Positions 63,145 through 64,000 of a stretch of DNA of 64,000 bases are shown here, in pieces (positions within the stretch are counted from its first letter, which is position 1; each line of letters opens with the position of its first letter). The notes beneath the pieces are model-generated. The model was not told where the DNA came from. It ran no database searches and saw only the letters and a program-made list of their open reading frames with translations. The stretch lies in the NCBI GenBank assembly GCA_013396635.1, contig WBMW01001277.1, forward strand, positions 124,001-188,000. The letters run 5' to 3'. This stretch comes from Penelope pileata (lineage: Eukaryota > Chordata > Aves > Galliformes > Cracidae). Position numbers and translations under genes: made by a program.

Positions 63145-64000
63145 GACAAAAACAGAACAAAATTTACAATAAAACAAAAATAGGTGGGATTTTTGTAGTT
63201 CCCTTATTAACAACTGCAACAAACAGGCTATTACATTTTTGTGAGCTCTATTGACCAAAATCTCCAGGCCATCAGAAATCACAAGATAACATACTGTGAG
63301 ACTCAGTGTCTAATGGGGAAGGAGCTGGAGTAGTTATCTGAAAGAAATTGGTTGACTGTTGTTGTCCATATGCCAATGAAACTGAGGAAAGTGTTCAGGC
63401 ATTCTTTGTCCCCTAAACTTTCAGCACAATCCTTGAGCCACATACTCTAGCCATGGCACCAAGATTTTATTTGAGCAGTTTAAGAATACTTCTGTTATTC
63501 ACTCTTCCTGTAGACCACAGTCTCTTTGTAGTTTCAGATATACCTTGAAGCTTACAGCAGAAATCCGCTATCCAGACTATTCTTAGTTTGCTCTGTTTGT
63601 CCTTCATTTTTCCCATTCCTTTTCCTCATTTCCTTTTGTGTTTCCTTTGACTTGAATATACTGCCGCGTGTGCGTACTCACAGACTTTTTCCCTAAGCAC
63701 GAGCAGGGGATGCTGACCATTTTTCTTCCCTTTCTCTAAACATCAGCTGAGTCCATACAAAGATCTTTATCCCTTCTTCCAGAAGAAGGAAAAGCACTGA
63801 TAGGTGGACGTCTCCTGTCCCTGCTGAAGCATTTCTTATCCCTTTAGCCTATTCCTACAGTCTGGAATCTACTGTGCAATGAGAGATGCAGTGTTGGATC
63901 TATGGTTTTAACAGTAATCTCATTTTCTTTCAAGCACTCTAGGAATCTCTTTTTCCCTCCCTAGAAGGCCAGTGAATTTTTAGGGTGATGAGGCTCTTTT

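Larger units (their letters stand above)
45354..64000 (+). other. DMD: DMD intron 52, 5' part
   Basis: AT-rich intronic DNA after exon 52, beginning with the consensus donor gtaagt. It continues past the end of the window, so exon 53 is not reached. I recognise no LINE, LTR or gene in it. Visible items are a perfect hairpin at 45800-45824, a GC-richer stretch at about 47560-47960, microsatellites at 51386-51413, 56069-56085 and 56940-56974, a GC-richer patch with an E-box at 57930-58090, and homopolymer tracts at 61319-61353 and 63128-63144. Open frames in this part have no recognisable protein content. Confidence 0.9.

Noticed and set aside
1..64000. Search for CRISPR arrays, operons, tRNA or rRNA genes and bacterial-type systems
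   Set aside because: The window is vertebrate intronic DNA. No regularly spaced repeats, cloverleaf genes or prokaryotic gene organisation were seen.

Overview
This window is an internal, almost entirely intronic piece of a vertebrate dystrophin gene (DMD) on the + strand. Two short blocks translate into sequence I recognise as dystrophin. The first (8788-9023) corresponds to human exon 51, and the second (45236-45353) to human exon 52. Both have proper AG/GT splice borders. Their lengths are 236 bp and 118 bp; from memory the human exons are 233 and 118 bp. Together they encode the end of hinge 3 and the first part of spectrin repeat 20 of the central rod. Everything else is the 3' part of intron 50 (1-8787), all of intron 51 (9024-45235, 36,212 bp) and the 5' part of intron 52 (45354-64000). 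No other host gene, promoter or RNA gene could be supported.

The organism is almost certainly a bird, most likely a galliform (chicken-like). The interspersed repeats are CR1 LINEs with the avian 3' end (TTCTATGA repeats), one short copy closely matches the CR1-F type abundant in chicken, and no mammalian Alu, B1 or L1 sequence was seen. The species assignment is inference.

Layout: intron 50 carries a minus-strand CR1 3' fragment (6100-6530), followed by exon 51. Intron 51 then carries, in order: an old plus-strand CR1 (15550-16036); a GC-rich repeat-like block with recurring CCATGG motifs (about 22965-23580); a GC-rich hairpin (26249-26282); a probable very old CR1/L3-like fragment (26400-26570); and a nested insertion at 29041-30964. 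In the nested insertion, a 5'-truncated CR1 with an open reverse-transcriptase reading frame is split by an 820 bp solo retroviral LTR with a 5 bp target duplication. A short minus-strand CR1-F-like piece follows (35498-35772). An 11-base N gap lies inside a poly-T tract at 33779-33789. Intron 52 has only microsatellites, a hairpin and unexplained GC-richer stretches.

I did not find a previously undescribed biological system. The most informative items are the dated nested insertion, which kept a LINE frame open on both sides, and the hinge-3 changes in exon 51. Most open reading frames of 60-150 codons here are chance frames in intron or repeat DNA.
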